A stretch of DNA of 64,000 nucleotides from Solibacillus silvestris_B. GTDB lineage: Bacteria; Bacillota; Bacilli; Bacillales_A; Planococcaceae. Where the stretch lies: contig NZ_JBQCJW010000005.1 of the NCBI RefSeq assembly GCF_051967575.1, positions 1-64,000 on the forward strand, in the 5' to 3' direction. A program made the position numbers and the translations under genes. Positions within the stretch are counted from its first letter, which is position 1. The number at the start of each line of letters is the position of its first letter. Below, in pieces: positions 1 to 9,226 of this stretch. The notes under the pieces were generated by a model. It was not told the origin of the DNA, ran no database searches, and saw only the letters and a program-made list of their open reading frames with translations.

Positions 1-342
1 AATAAAACAGACAATAAATTAAGAATCAAAAAAATCACGTGGAAATACAAATTTACTTGAGTTAATCGACAGTCTCAAATTTCCGCTTATTTTTCATCAC
101 TTAATTGAGAGCCAAAATCTCTCTCGGCAAATGTGAATGAGAGGGGGCTTTATTAAAAATGAAATGGGATTTTACATAGCCACAGTTTTTCAGCGCTCTC
201 GCATTGGCGGGGTTCTTTTTATTTTTGGGTAATGTTTCAGTATAAACGGGTACAAAAGATTTATGTTACTATAAAGGTGAAAAAAGTTGAGAAATATGTT
301 AAGACTTCATAGATTTAATCGTTTGTGGCAGGAGTGAGCAGG
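1..342. other. Non-coding left edge, no gene recognised
   Basis: No ORF with a ribosome binding site or recognisable protein is visible. Positions 75-101 read on the minus strand as AATAAGCGGAAATTTGAG, which resembles the monomer of the repeat family at 60235-60430, so this may be a solitary copy. The rest is AT-rich upstream sequence of the following membrane-protein gene. Confidence 0.5.
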
Positions 343-966
343 ATGTTGGATTGGATGACAATCGACAATGTAGAAATACTTGTGGAGAAATATAAATTAT
401 TGGGCCCTATTTTTAGTATATTATTAACATTTTTGGAATCGTTTTTGCCGATCTTGCCGCTATTTGTGATTGTCATCGCAAATGCTGCCGCTTATGGGCT
501 GTTTTGGGGTTTTTTATTGTCCTGGCTTGGCACGGTTGCAGGCTCGTACATGTTTTTCCTGATGATCCGCAAGTTCGGGAAGTATCGTTTTTTCCGACGC
601 ATAAAAGAACAAAGCCAGGTGAAAAAACTTATTCATTGGGTTGACATAAGAGGCTTTACGCCATTATTTGTATTGTTATGCCTGCCGTTTACACCTGTCG
701 TTCTTGTAAATAGTGTTGCGGGCTTATCGAATTTAAAGAAAAAGTATTATTTTTTCACGCTCTTTATTTCGAAGCCGATCATGATTTTCTTAATTAGCTA
801 TTTAGGCAGTGATTTACGTCAAATCCTGTCATCCCCTGTAAAAATCATTATTTCTACGGTGATTGTTTTAGTCATCTGGGGCATCGGCAAATTCATCGAG
901 AATATATTGAATAGGCGAGTCGAGCGCGATCTAAGAGATATCGAGAAGCTTAGAAAAAGTGAATAG
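343..966 (+). CDS. TVP38/TMEM64 (DedA-like, SNARE-associated domain) membrane protein
   Basis: A 207-residue polytopic membrane protein. The ATG at 343 is preferred because AGGAG at 329-333 lies 9 nt upstream; an in-frame GTG at 325 has no such site. Hydrophobic segments run at about residues 20-65, 105-130, 135-160 and 170-190, with a basic C-terminal tail. The glycine- and proline-containing central part (GTVAGSY, then LPFTPVVLVNSVAGLS) is typical of the TVP38/VTT domain, as in B. subtilis YtxB. Family members act in membrane lipid scrambling or transport; the exact substrate here is unknown. It stands alone upstream of the accessory stretch, and function is inferred from family resemblance only. 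Confidence 0.75.
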   Translation: MLDWMTIDNVEILVEKYKLLGPIFSILLTFLESFLPILPLFVIVIANAAAYGLFWGFLLSWLGTVAGSYMFFLMIRKFGKYRFFRRIKEQSQVKKLIHWVDIRGFTPLFVLLCLPFTPVVLVNSVAGLSNLKKKYYFFTLFISKPIMIFLISYLGSDLRQILSSPVKIIISTVIVLVIWGIGKFIENILNRRVERDLRDIEKLRKSE

Positions 967-1487
967 TTGGGGAGCGGGCGCGCTTTTTGGAACATTTTTT
1001 TGGGGCAAGCATATATCGCGTGTTTATGAGGGGATATGCTTTGCGGTGAAGTGTGGCGACAGGAATTTTGAGTTTTTTGAGGATAGGCATGGTTAAGGAT
1101 TATAATGGCTAGTTTATTATGCTTCAATAGCTCCTTCAGCTTGCAAAGTGTGAAGCTATGGGCGTGGAAAAAAAGGGAATGGCTTCATTCATTTAATCCT
1201 AAATTTCACAAAATATTTCACCTTTTTAGCTGCACAATCAATTATTCAGAGATGGATATGGCTTTTCATTTTTACACGATAATCCCTTTTTATATGGTTA
1301 GTGATTCATTACTTACTAATTTAGTGCATTGATAAAAATAATAACAATTAAGCCTTTAATGGTCAAATATACATTGGGAAGTAAAGGATATCGTGAAAAT
1401 TTAATGTATCTTTTTATTTTTCCACGTAAGTTATTTAAGTTATAAGCCATATTCTGCTTATTTTATTAAAGGGCGATTGTGCAATAA
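967..1487. other. Intergenic stretch without recognisable genes
   Basis: About 520 nt of AT-rich sequence between the TVP38-like gene and the recombinase remnant. Short ORFs exist on both strands (for example 1105-1332), but none has a convincing ribosome binding site, domain or repeat pattern. It may be further decayed remains of the element that carried the recombinase. Confidence 0.4.
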
Positions 1488-1488
1488 A

Positions 1489-1951
1489 AATGTTCTTGTT
1501 TAACTAAGGGATTAATACGTGGTTACGAGTGAGTAATTTGGTGCCTTTGAAAATAAAAGACGTAAAAGGAAAAGTCCATTTGGTTATTACGGAGAAAAAA
1601 ACGGGGAAACCCAAGCGATTTATGGTTCCTAAAGCCACCAGGAAAGCAATTGAAGGCTATATTCGGGGGATGCAGGAGGAAGATTACCTGTTTCCAAGTC
1701 GAAAAGGAAATGGGCCGATCAGTACGACGCAAGCGTATAGGGTTTTGCAAAAAGCAGCAGTTGCTCTTGGACGTGATGATATTGGCACGCATACCATGAG
1801 AAAAACATTCGAGTATCATCATTACAAGCGAAACAAGGATGTATTAACGTTGCAAATGTTATTTAATCACTCGGCTCCATCAAATACTTTGAAATATATA
1901 GGGATTACTGACGATGAAATTGATAAGTCACTCGAAAATTTCTCGCTTTAA
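1489..1951 (+). pseudogene. Tyrosine recombinase/phage integrase remnant (catalytic domain only)
   Basis: From a GTG at 1529 an open frame encodes 140 residues of a tyrosine recombinase catalytic domain. Visible elements are the beta-hairpin Lys region (ITEKKTGKPKRF), the HxxR box (HTMRKTF) and the Tyr near the C terminus (TLKYIGI). The first Arg box (LRVSNL) lies at and just before the GTG, so the true gene began upstream. The expected upstream segment is present at 1489-1528 but damaged: AATGTTCTTGTT is followed by TAA where a Leu codon is expected, then a one-base shift before GINTWLRVS. The N-terminal DNA-binding domain is missing. A hairpin at 1950-1979 follows. It most likely marks a former integrative element. 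Confidence 0.8.
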
Positions 1952-1979
1952 AATGGGGATCAAGGTGGTCCCTATTTTA
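1950..1979 (+). terminator. Hairpin after recombinase remnant
   Basis: AAAATGGGGA and TCCCTATTTT form a 10-bp stem with one wobble pair. It directly overlaps the recombinase stop codon. The tail is only weakly T-rich, so it is a possible terminator. Confidence 0.45.
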
Positions 1980-2100
1980 GAGCAAATGTAATTAAAATTT
2001 TTAACCGTTTGATGTTTGATATAGTGGAACAAAAGTTTATTTTTTGATATATTAAAAGTGCTTCAAAGGCGATTAGTGAGATAAAAGTTAGTTAGGGCGA

Positions 2101-2134
2101 CTACGAATGAAAACTACCATTCGTAGCTTTTTTT
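2101..2134 (+). terminator. Rho-independent terminator
   Basis: CTACGAATG and CATTCGTAG form a perfect 9-bp stem with an 8-nt loop, followed by CTTTTTTT. No intact gene ends directly upstream; it would stop readthrough from the recombinase region. Confidence 0.8.
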
Positions 2135-2193
2135 ATTTTGATTTTAACAAGGGGTCCCATCAAATTTAGACGGATCTACAAAGTTAAGCAAAG

Positions 2194-2225
2194 AATGTTA
2201 CCAAACGTCGGTTTGGGAGCGTTCA
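2194..2225. repeat. Hairpin repeat R1 bounding an accessory module
   Basis: Two 13-nt arms (AATGTTACCAAAC / GTTTGGGAGCGTT) around the loop GTCG, with two wobbles and one mismatch. It matches the element at 3362-3393 at about 25 of 32 positions and shares the CCAAA...TTTGGG core pattern with the element at 4854-4885. Confidence 0.6.
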
Positions 2226-2282
2226 CCTTTAATCACCTTCGTTAAAACATATGGTGAAATTGTGAAAAAAGGAGGATTTTAA

Positions 2283-3320
2283 TTGTTGAATGAAATGAAA
2301 GATATGATCAATCATTTGGAAGAGACAGAATTAAAATCATTATTACTTCAAGTCTTTTTGTGTATGCAAACTGTTGAGGAGAGAAAAGGCTATTCGGAGC
2401 AGCAATTCTTTTTAGATGTAAAAAATACATATAACGACCTGTTAGCAACTAAAAATAATCAAGCAAGTAGCAAACAAGCACAATTTCACACGACACATAT
2501 TGTCTTTGGTGATTCAGCTGCTGGTAGTTTAAAAATTACTCTAATAAAGTCCGATTTAATACAACAAGAAAACATCATTAACGTGTCTGATTTATTTTCA
2601 ATTGGACCACTTTGGAATTTACATACTTCTGAAGGAATCAATCATCGCTACAATTGGCTGCGTACACATATTAATATAGATGAAAAACAGCTACTGACTT
2701 ATGAGTATAACTTTGAGCAATATTTATTATCGCTTAAGCAAATTCCAAACGATCATAAAATTATCATATGGATTGGCGAAAATGCCCACGAGCAAGCTGC
2801 GTTACGATTGATACTGTATGTATTAAAAGAAAAAACAAATGAGATTATGCTAATCAATATCAATGAAGCCTATGAAATGCATTCTGATTTAGCTGAAATG
2901 CAATCCCCCCCACGACATATGGGTGAAATTTCAACAAAGCAATTAAAGCAAATATATGAAAACAAAGGGAATGGTCATGTAGTTACACAATTAGAACGTA
3001 AAGTATTTGAGCAACAATGGCTACAACTATGTCAACAAAAAGACGTATTACGAATCTGGGAAAATAACGAAATCATAAATGTTTCAGAAAATTATTATGA
3101 TGGGTACATCATCGATAAAGTAAAAGAATCCCACGAAAAGAATAACCATAAAGATTTTATCAAATCAGCCAGAATCATCGGCAAAGTAATTGGGCATTTA
3201 AATCAATACATTGACGCCCAATTTATCGAATATCGCGTGATCCGCTTAATCATGAATGGCGTATTGGACATGGAAGGTGTGCCGACAGCAATGCGTCATT
3301 ATAGCATTAAAATCAAATAA
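2283..3320 (+). CDS. DUF1835/DUF3658 domain-containing protein
   Basis: A 345-residue protein starting at TTG 2283, chosen because GGAGG at 2271-2275 lies 7 nt upstream; ATG 2295 is a weaker alternative. After a helical N-terminal region (~1-70), residues ~72-210 carry the DUF1835 signature HIVFGDSAAGSLK and a Rossmann-like alternation. The C-terminal part (~225-340, including EQQW and DVLRIW) matches DUF3658. The two domains commonly occur together in Bacillales and no biochemical role is established. The gene sits alone between two similar hairpins, is more AT-rich than the flanking core genes, and is followed by a terminator. It is probably an accessory gene gained by transfer. Confidence 0.8.
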   Translation: MLNEMKDMINHLEETELKSLLLQVFLCMQTVEERKGYSEQQFFLDVKNTYNDLLATKNNQASSKQAQFHTTHIVFGDSAAGSLKITLIKSDLIQQENIINVSDLFSIGPLWNLHTSEGINHRYNWLRTHINIDEKQLLTYEYNFEQYLLSLKQIPNDHKIIIWIGENAHEQAALRLILYVLKEKTNEIMLININEAYEMHSDLAEMQSPPRHMGEISTKQLKQIYENKGNGHVVTQLERKVFEQQWLQLCQQKDVLRIWENNEIINVSENYYDGYIIDKVKESHEKNNHKDFIKSARIIGKVIGHLNQYIDAQFIEYRVIRLIMNGVLDMEGVPTAMRHYSIKIK

Positions 3321-3361
3321 TACATTAGCTTACTAACATATATCGTAACTGTTATTTCAAC

Positions 3362-3393
3362 AATGTTCCCAAACACCGCTTAGGGAATGTTCA
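3362..3393. repeat. Hairpin repeat R2 bounding an accessory module
   Basis: Arms AATGTTCCCAAAC and CTTAGGGAATGTT around ACCG. It is the second copy of the R1-type element and lies immediately before the terminator at 3399-3435. Confidence 0.6.
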
Positions 3394-3398
3394 GTCGA

Positions 3399-3435
3399 GC
3401 AGCTCCAACAAGTTAATTGTTGTGGCTGCTTTTTA
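3399..3435 (+). terminator. Rho-independent terminator of DUF1835 gene
   Basis: GCAGC-tc-CAACAA pairs with TTGTTG-tg-GCTGC around a 5-nt loop, followed by TTTTT. Confidence 0.8.
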
Positions 3436-3635
3436 CTTAAGTTCACAGTAGCACTTTAAGAACTTAAGTAAAATAAAATTTCCTTTCAGTTTGCGAATGT
3501 AGCTCATCTTCTTAGATATTGGTTGCCATCAATATATTTTAATTGACCCTGTTATCTCTTATACTTCCATTAGTGCAATAATTATCAAAAAAATCGACCT
3601 TATCCCCCTTATACTTAGTTTAGAGGTGAGCAGTT

Positions 3636-4514
3636 ATGTATAGTGAAGTCGTTCAAAAAATCGTAGATACGCTAGAGGAGAACTTATTAACAGCTTGGCA
3701 GTTAGAGCATTATGCAGAAAAAATCGGCTATTCGAAGTTTTACTTGACGCGTCAATTTAAAAAAGAAACAGGTTTATCGATTGGTGAGTATATTCGAAAA
3801 AGACGTCTTGCTGTGTCTGCTTTTTTATTGCTTCATACGGAATACACAATTCTTGATATTTCTTTTGAATGCCAATTTCAATCACAAGAAGCATTTACAC
3901 GTGCATTTAAAGAACTCTACAAGATGCCACCTGGAAAATATCGTAATATGATGCGTTCTTTATATCAAAAGGGGGATAATGAAATGGTAGCAACAAATGA
4001 AGTAAAAGGTTGGATTTTAACAGGGACAAACCCGTCGCTTTACACGATGAAAGCAGATCATGAAATATTCCATACCGGGTCAAAATCGGGTTATTTAAGT
4101 TCAAATGATTCAGTTGAAGAAGGACAATTTGGAACAATGATGCAAACATTCTCAGCAAAAAAATGGATTGGCAAACGGGTAAAACTTTCATGTTTCATCA
4201 AAACTAAAGATGCAATCAAGTGTGGTGCTTGGTGTCGAATTGATTCAAAAAATGGAGATTTGCTACAATTTGATAATATGGACAACCGTTCAATTCAAGG
4301 GACAACAGATTGGAATTATTATTCAATCGTATTAGATGTACTTGATGAAAGTGCTTCAATTCATTTTGGCCTTTTATTAACAGGGACTGGTGAAGCCTGG
4401 ATTGATGGAATTACATTTGAAGAAGTCGATGCTTCGGTAGCTTCAACTAATATGGCTGGATTATCGGATGATTTACCGTTGGAGCCAGTGAATTTAGGTT
4501 TTGATGATTTATGA
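3636..4514 (+). CDS. AraC family transcriptional regulator
   Basis: A 292-residue protein with a good ribosome binding site (AGAGGTGA) before ATG 3636. Residues ~5-105 are an N-terminal AraC/XylS double helix-turn-helix: KIGYSKFYLTRQFKKETG, then EYIRKRRLA, and the second helix-turn-helix ending in FKELYKMPPGKYR. The C-terminal ~120-285 region is beta-rich and resembles a carbohydrate-binding-type sensor; two Trp-rich strands (KKWIGKRVKLSC, GEAWIDGITFEE) suggest a jelly-roll fold. DNA binding is secure. The ligand and target genes are unknown. Its stop overlaps the start of the next gene by 4 nt (ATGA), so the two are probably co-translated. Confidence 0.85.
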   Translation: MYSEVVQKIVDTLEENLLTAWQLEHYAEKIGYSKFYLTRQFKKETGLSIGEYIRKRRLAVSAFLLLHTEYTILDISFECQFQSQEAFTRAFKELYKMPPGKYRNMMRSLYQKGDNEMVATNEVKGWILTGTNPSLYTMKADHEIFHTGSKSGYLSSNDSVEEGQFGTMMQTFSAKKWIGKRVKLSCFIKTKDAIKCGAWCRIDSKNGDLLQFDNMDNRSIQGTTDWNYYSIVLDVLDESASIHFGLLLTGTGEAWIDGITFEEVDASVASTNMAGLSDDLPLEPVNLGFDDL

Positions 4515-4777
4515 TGTTATTGGATTTACTAATTGATATTGTTATTAACATTTATACGTCATTAGGTTATGGTACAAAAGAACATAAAATTGAATCTAAG
4601 ATGGAAAAAATAAAATCTGAGCATCCTCAAGCTTATGTAATCTACAGGCAAAACCAATCTCTATTTGAAACAGATGTAGAAATAAGTAAAAAAATTTTGG
4701 ACTTAGATGTGAAAAATAAAATGGTAGTAAATAACATAGTCAATGAGATATACACCCATTTTAGGATTACAGCTTAA
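4511..4777 (+). CDS. Small hypothetical protein coupled to AraC regulator
   Basis: An 88-residue protein overlapping the AraC-type regulator by 4 nt, which suggests translational coupling. Residues 1-20 are hydrophobic (LLDLLIDIVINIYTSLG) and could be a membrane segment or amphipathic helix. The remainder is Lys/Glu-rich and helical. I recognise no family. It could be a small partner of the regulator. It ends shortly before the third hairpin repeat. Confidence 0.5.
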   Translation: MMLLDLLIDIVINIYTSLGYGTKEHKIESKMEKIKSEHPQAYVIYRQNQSLFETDVEISKKILDLDVKNKMVVNNIVNEIYTHFRITA

Positions 4778-4853
4778 CAGTCATTCATTAAAATTATAGT
4801 ATTACGAAAAAATGCTATCAAATTGGATGTTTTATATACATTTGAATTCAAAT

Positions 4854-4885
4854 AACATTCCCAAATGAAAGTTGGGGGACATTTT
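4854..4885. repeat. Hairpin repeat R3 bounding an accessory module
   Basis: Arms AACATTCCCAAAT and GTTGGGGGACATT around GAAA. It is the most diverged of the three hairpins (about 18 of 32 positions match R2), and like R2 it is followed within 10 nt by a terminator. Confidence 0.45.
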
Positions 4886-4890
4886 GAAAA

Positions 4891-4929
4891 GGTACGAACG
4901 TTGATTTACAGCGTTTCGTGCCTTTTTTT
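4891..4929 (+). terminator. Rho-independent terminator
   Basis: GGTACGAA pairs with TTCGTGCC (one wobble), followed by a seven-T run. It ends the AraC/small-protein module. Confidence 0.75.
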
Positions 4930-5584
4930 GTGAACATTTTTTATACATTATTTTATACAGATGGCTCAAATGGCTGATACTACTATATTTCACTTGAGGG
5001 GCGTGTTCTCTATCACTTGCATAAAATCGTGTATATTCCTTATTGTTGTAAATCACTCTTAATATACATAAATTACAATAAATCAGGCTTACTAAATTAT
5101 ATATTTAAAAACAACAATTAAAGTTATCAGTGTCTTAAAGTTAAATAACTTTATCTTCAATTCACATCCAATCCGTTTCTCTAAATTAAAATCCAATTGA
5201 AACAACATACTCTTGCATTTGGGAAAAATTCAACAGTATGAAAAGAACAACCCTAAATACAAATTGTGCATGCTTTGCCATACACTTTTTACCTTTCTGC
5301 CGTAAATGGGTTACACCGAATGACAACCACTTCAGAAACGAGGCCGTCCGCTTGGGCATAATAAAGAAAGCGTTGTTATGTGTGCACCAGCCTCTTTGCT
5401 TCCGCTGCAAAATCACTACTGGATGCTGCGGCCTGTAACAGAGGCTAATTTGCCATTTATCCGTTTACCGCCAAAAAATGCCGCTTTTTCATATCATTGT
5501 ATGCCGCTGAATCTTCCGAATAGATGCACGAACATGTATTCTTATATTATAATAGAAAGATGAATGATAAGTGAGGTGGTAGTT
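4930..5584. other. Intergenic stretch upstream of addB
   Basis: About 650 nt, AT-rich in the first half. Several overlapping short ORFs occur on both strands, but none has a ribosome binding site together with a recognisable domain. I see no tRNA, riboswitch or clear promoter. It marks the junction between the accessory stretch and the core addBA operon. Confidence 0.4.
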
Positions 5585-8500
5585 GTGACGCTACGGGTAA
5601 TTACGGGACGAGCAGGGACGGGCAAGACGACTTTTATTCATCAGGAAATAGTGGATGATTTAAAAACGAATTTATTCGGGGATGCGATTTTCATTTTAGT
5701 TCCTGATCAAATGTCCTTTTCGACGGAATATGAGCTGACAACGAACTATGAAATCGAAGGAATGATGCGTGCACAAGTCATGACGTTTAAACGGCTGGCA
5801 TGGTTTGTGCTGCAAAATGAGGGTGGCATTGCACGCGAGCGTATTGACGGGACAGGTTACCGCATGCTGCTGCGACGCATTTTGGAAGAGCATCAAGAGG
5901 AATTTTTACTATTTAAACGTGCGGCCGGCAAGCACGGTTTCACGAAAGAAATCGAGCAAATATTAAAGGAATTCAGCCAGTACCATATTGATGTAGAGAC
6001 GATTGAACCGCTTATTGTATTGTTGAGGGAAAATGGCGCGAGCGAAGTATTGCTCCACAAAATGCATGATTTGCAAATTATTTTAAAGCAGCTTCATGAG
6101 CGGATCGGGACAGAATATATTGACGGGGATGGCTATTTTCCGATGCTAATTGAGCGCATTCCCAAAATGGAAAGCTTGCGCGATACACATGTTTATTTAG
6201 ACGGTTTTATGGCATTTAATGGACAGCAATTGGCGATATTGAAAGAGCTCCTGATTTATGCGAAGCGTGTCACAATCGTATTGCCAATGGAAGATCCGCA
6301 AAACGATCTGCTAGAGGGCGCGGTATTTCACCAATCAGCTGTGACATACGAAAAAATTAAACATGAGCTGCAAAAGTTGCGTTTTGAAAATGGCATCGAT
6401 ATTGATGAAGAGCCTCGTATTCATTTAAATGTGAATTACCGGGCGAGCAACACGGATTTGCGTCAAGTAGAACATTGCTTTGACACAGCTGTCGATACAC
6501 CGGTTGAGTCATCGGGCAATGCGAAAATATTGGAAGGCGTAAATCCGCGGGCGGAAGTACAGGGAATTGCCCAGGAAATAAAGCGACTCATTCTGGAAAA
6601 ACAGCTGCGCTATAAAGATATCGGGATTATGTACCGGCAAGCGGATGTGTATGATGCAATTATTAGAACGACTTTTACACAGTATGATATTCCATTTTTC
6701 TCGAATGAAAAGCGGGCGATGCTCTATCATCCGCTTATTGAATTCAGCAGATCTGTATTGGAGATCATTACGACAAACTGGAAATATGAGCCGATTTTCA
6801 GAAGTGTAAAAACGGACCTTTTCTTCCCGTATGGAGCTAATTTAGTTGTGATGCGGGATAGGGCTGACATGCTCGAAAATTTCGTTATTGCAAGAGGAAT
6901 CGTGCATGATCGCTGGATGAATGAGGAAGTATGGCGCTACCGCCGATTTAAATCACTTGAAAAAGTGAATGCGATCCAGACAGAGGACGAAATGGAACAT
7001 GAGCAACTTTTAAAATCAGTGCGGGACTTGATCCGGGAACCGGTTTTAGCATTGCAAAAACGCGTGAAGGGCAAAAAAACGGGCCGCGAAATTGTCGTCG
7101 CATTGTATGAATTCATGGAGCAGCTTGATATTTACAAAAAGCTCGTGAAAATGCAGGAACAGGAAGAGCAAGCCGATGCGTTTCATCAATCATTGGAGCA
7201 TGAGCAAGCTTGGAATGGCTGGGTGCATATTTTGGAGCAATTTGATTTGATGTTTGGAGACAAAGTAATGCCGCTCGAAGATGTTGCACAGATTTTGGGT
7301 GAAGGTTTCGAGACATTGCAGTTTTCAAGTGTGCCGCCGACATTGGATGAAGTTACGGTTTCAACGGTGGAGTTTTCACGTTTTGACAATAAAAAGGCGA
7401 TTTTCGTTATCGGGGTCAATGATGGTGTTTACCCGATGCGAATGGATGCGGGCGGCCTGTTATCTGATGAAGAACGGGCAGCATTCGAGAAAATTGATGT
7501 TGAATTAGCACCTGGTGTGAAAAGCAAGCTCCTGCAGGAAAGTTTTTTATTTTACCGTGCGATCTCTTCATCCACTCATTATTTGTATATTACATATGCA
7601 AGTGCGGATGAAGAAAGCAAAAGCAAGCTTCCGTCGATTTATATTAACCGGTTGCATAAAATGTTTGAGGTCGTGGAAAATCGCGGGACCGAACAGGAAA
7701 AAGCGGTTCGGACATTGCAGCATAGGCAAATTGCGATGAATCCGCTAGATGAGCAGCAAAAAGAAAATGTGCTCGATTATTTGCGGCACCCTTCACCTGC
7801 GATCGGTTTTTTAATGACGCAGCTTAAGCAGGCACAGCTTGACCGGCGCCCGCTGACAGAGGAATGGGCAGCATTGAAAGCATTTTACGAACGAAACCCT
7901 CGCTGGGAAGATGTGCTGAATGTTGTGGAAAAGCCTTTATATACGATTAATGAAGCAGAGCCTTTGACAGAGGAAGTTGCGACAGCATTGTATGGCGAAA
8001 ACTTTTTAGCTAGTGTATCGCGCATCGAACGTTTTTATAGTTGCCCGTATTCGCATTTTGCGTCATACGGCCTAAAGCTGCAGGAGCGTACGGAATTTAA
8101 GCTGGAGTCGTTTGCGATGGGGGATTTATTCCATGAGGCGATCCGGACGATTTTATCTGAAAAAGAGCCGACAATTCCTTTGGACACTTATGTATCCTGC
8201 TATAAAAAGGCTGATGACACGATATCAAAGCTTGTCGACTATTTCTCTTACAGCATTTTAAAGAGCAGCCATCGCTTTGAATATATTAAAACAAAGCTTG
8301 TGAAAATCGTGGCTCGCACAATTTATGCGCTCATTAATCAAAGCGAGCTATCGAAATTTAAGGCGATTGCACATGAAAAGCCGTTTGGGAAGCACGATGA
8401 TAAAAATACCGAACAGGATGACCGCAATCCGCTTGAAGCACTGAAAATCGATTTAGAACATAATCGCAAAATGTTTGTGCGGGGGCAAATTGACCGTATC

Positions 8501-9226
8501 GATGCATACAAAGATGCGGAAAATTTGTATTTACGTGTTATTGATTATAAATCGAGCGGCCGAAAGCTTGATTTCACGGAAGTGTATAACGGGATATCGT
8601 TGCAGCTTTTAACGTATCTGGACGTTGCAATGCAAAACTTCCCGATCATCGCACAGGAAGGAAAGTTCATCCAGGATTTATCCGAGCTCGAAAATATTAT
8701 TGTACAAGCGGCAGGCATGTTCTATTTGCATGTGCATAACCCGCTCATTCCGACAGAGGATTATGAGCAGCATGATAGAGTGGAAAATTTGCGCCAAGAG
8801 AAGTTCAAGCTAAGCGGCTATATGTTAAAGGATGTTGAAGTGGCGCAATTAATGGACCAGTCGCTCGAGCCGAATAAGACGTCCATCATCGTTCCCGCAG
8901 CATTCAAAAGCGGGGGTGAACCGGAATTCAATAACCGTTCCTCAAAAGTCATTGACCATGAGCAGATGGAAAACCTGCAGCAGTTTGTCCATTATAAATT
9001 CAGGCAAGCAGGAAATGAAATCTATCGCGGGAATACCGAAATTAAGCCATATAGTCTAGGAAATCAAAAAGCCTGCACATTTTGCAGCTTTAAAGCGGTT
9101 TGTCAATTTGACCAGACGGAAACCGGCAATAGCTTCAACGAAATAAAGAAACAGCCTGAACAAGAAGTATTTGAAAATATAAAAAAGGTGGTATGTTCAC
9201 ATGACAATTCCAGCGAAGCCGAGTAA
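5585..9226 (+). CDS. addB: ATP-dependent helicase/deoxyribonuclease subunit B
   Basis: AddB of the AddAB (RexBA) double-strand-break resection complex, which generates 3' ends for RecA loading. The GTG at 5585 is chosen over ATG 5564 because GAGGTGG at 5573-5579 lies 5 nt upstream and because the product then begins MTLRVITGRAGTGKT as in the family. The protein has 1213 residues. The Walker A motif is at 8-15. The C-terminal RecB-type nuclease domain shows RGQIDRIDAY and VIDYKSS. The four Cys of the Fe-S clasp are at about 820, 1164, 1167 and 1173 (spacing C...CxxCx5C). The stop lies 26 nt inside addA, so the two are translationally coupled. Confidence 0.95.
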   Translation: MTLRVITGRAGTGKTTFIHQEIVDDLKTNLFGDAIFILVPDQMSFSTEYELTTNYEIEGMMRAQVMTFKRLAWFVLQNEGGIARERIDGTGYRMLLRRILEEHQEEFLLFKRAAGKHGFTKEIEQILKEFSQYHIDVETIEPLIVLLRENGASEVLLHKMHDLQIILKQLHERIGTEYIDGDGYFPMLIERIPKMESLRDTHVYLDGFMAFNGQQLAILKELLIYAKRVTIVLPMEDPQNDLLEGAVFHQSAVTYEKIKHELQKLRFENGIDIDEEPRIHLNVNYRASNTDLRQVEHCFDTAVDTPVESSGNAKILEGVNPRAEVQGIAQEIKRLILEKQLRYKDIGIMYRQADVYDAIIRTTFTQYDIPFFSNEKRAMLYHPLIEFSRSVLEIITTNWKYEPIFRSVKTDLFFPYGANLVVMRDRADMLENFVIARGIVHDRWMNEEVWRYRRFKSLEKVNAIQTEDEMEHEQLLKSVRDLIREPVLALQKRVKGKKTGREIVVALYEFMEQLDIYKKLVKMQEQEEQADAFHQSLEHEQAWNGWVHILEQFDLMFGDKVMPLEDVAQILGEGFETLQFSSVPPTLDEVTVSTVEFSRFDNKKAIFVIGVNDGVYPMRMDAGGLLSDEERAAFEKIDVELAPGVKSKLLQESFLFYRAISSSTHYLYITYASADEESKSKLPSIYINRLHKMFEVVENRGTEQEKAVRTLQHRQIAMNPLDEQQKENVLDYLRHPSPAIGFLMTQLKQAQLDRRPLTEEWAALKAFYERNPRWEDVLNVVEKPLYTINEAEPLTEEVATALYGENFLASVSRIERFYSCPYSHFASYGLKLQERTEFKLESFAMGDLFHEAIRTILSEKEPTIPLDTYVSCYKKADDTISKLVDYFSYSILKSSHRFEYIKTKLVKIVARTIYALINQSELSKFKAIAHEKPFGKHDDKNTEQDDRNPLEALKIDLEHNRKMFVRGQIDRIDAYKDAENLYLRVIDYKSSGRKLDFTEVYNGISLQLLTYLDVAMQNFPIIAQEGKFIQDLSELENIIVQAAGMFYLHVHNPLIPTEDYEQHDRVENLRQEKFKLSGYMLKDVEVAQLMDQSLEPNKTSIIVPAAFKSGGEPEFNNRSSKVIDHEQMENLQQFVHYKFRQAGNEIYRGNTEIKPYSLGNQKACTFCSFKAVCQFDQTETGNSFNEIKKQPEQEVFENIKKVVCSHDNSSEAE

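Noticed and set aside
1105..1332. 75-aa ORF in the left spacer
   Set aside because: No Shine-Dalgarno, no family resemblance, low-complexity aromatic residues typical of AT-rich noise.
5186..5563. Short ORFs upstream of addB
   Set aside because: They overlap each other on both strands without ribosome binding sites or recognisable domains.
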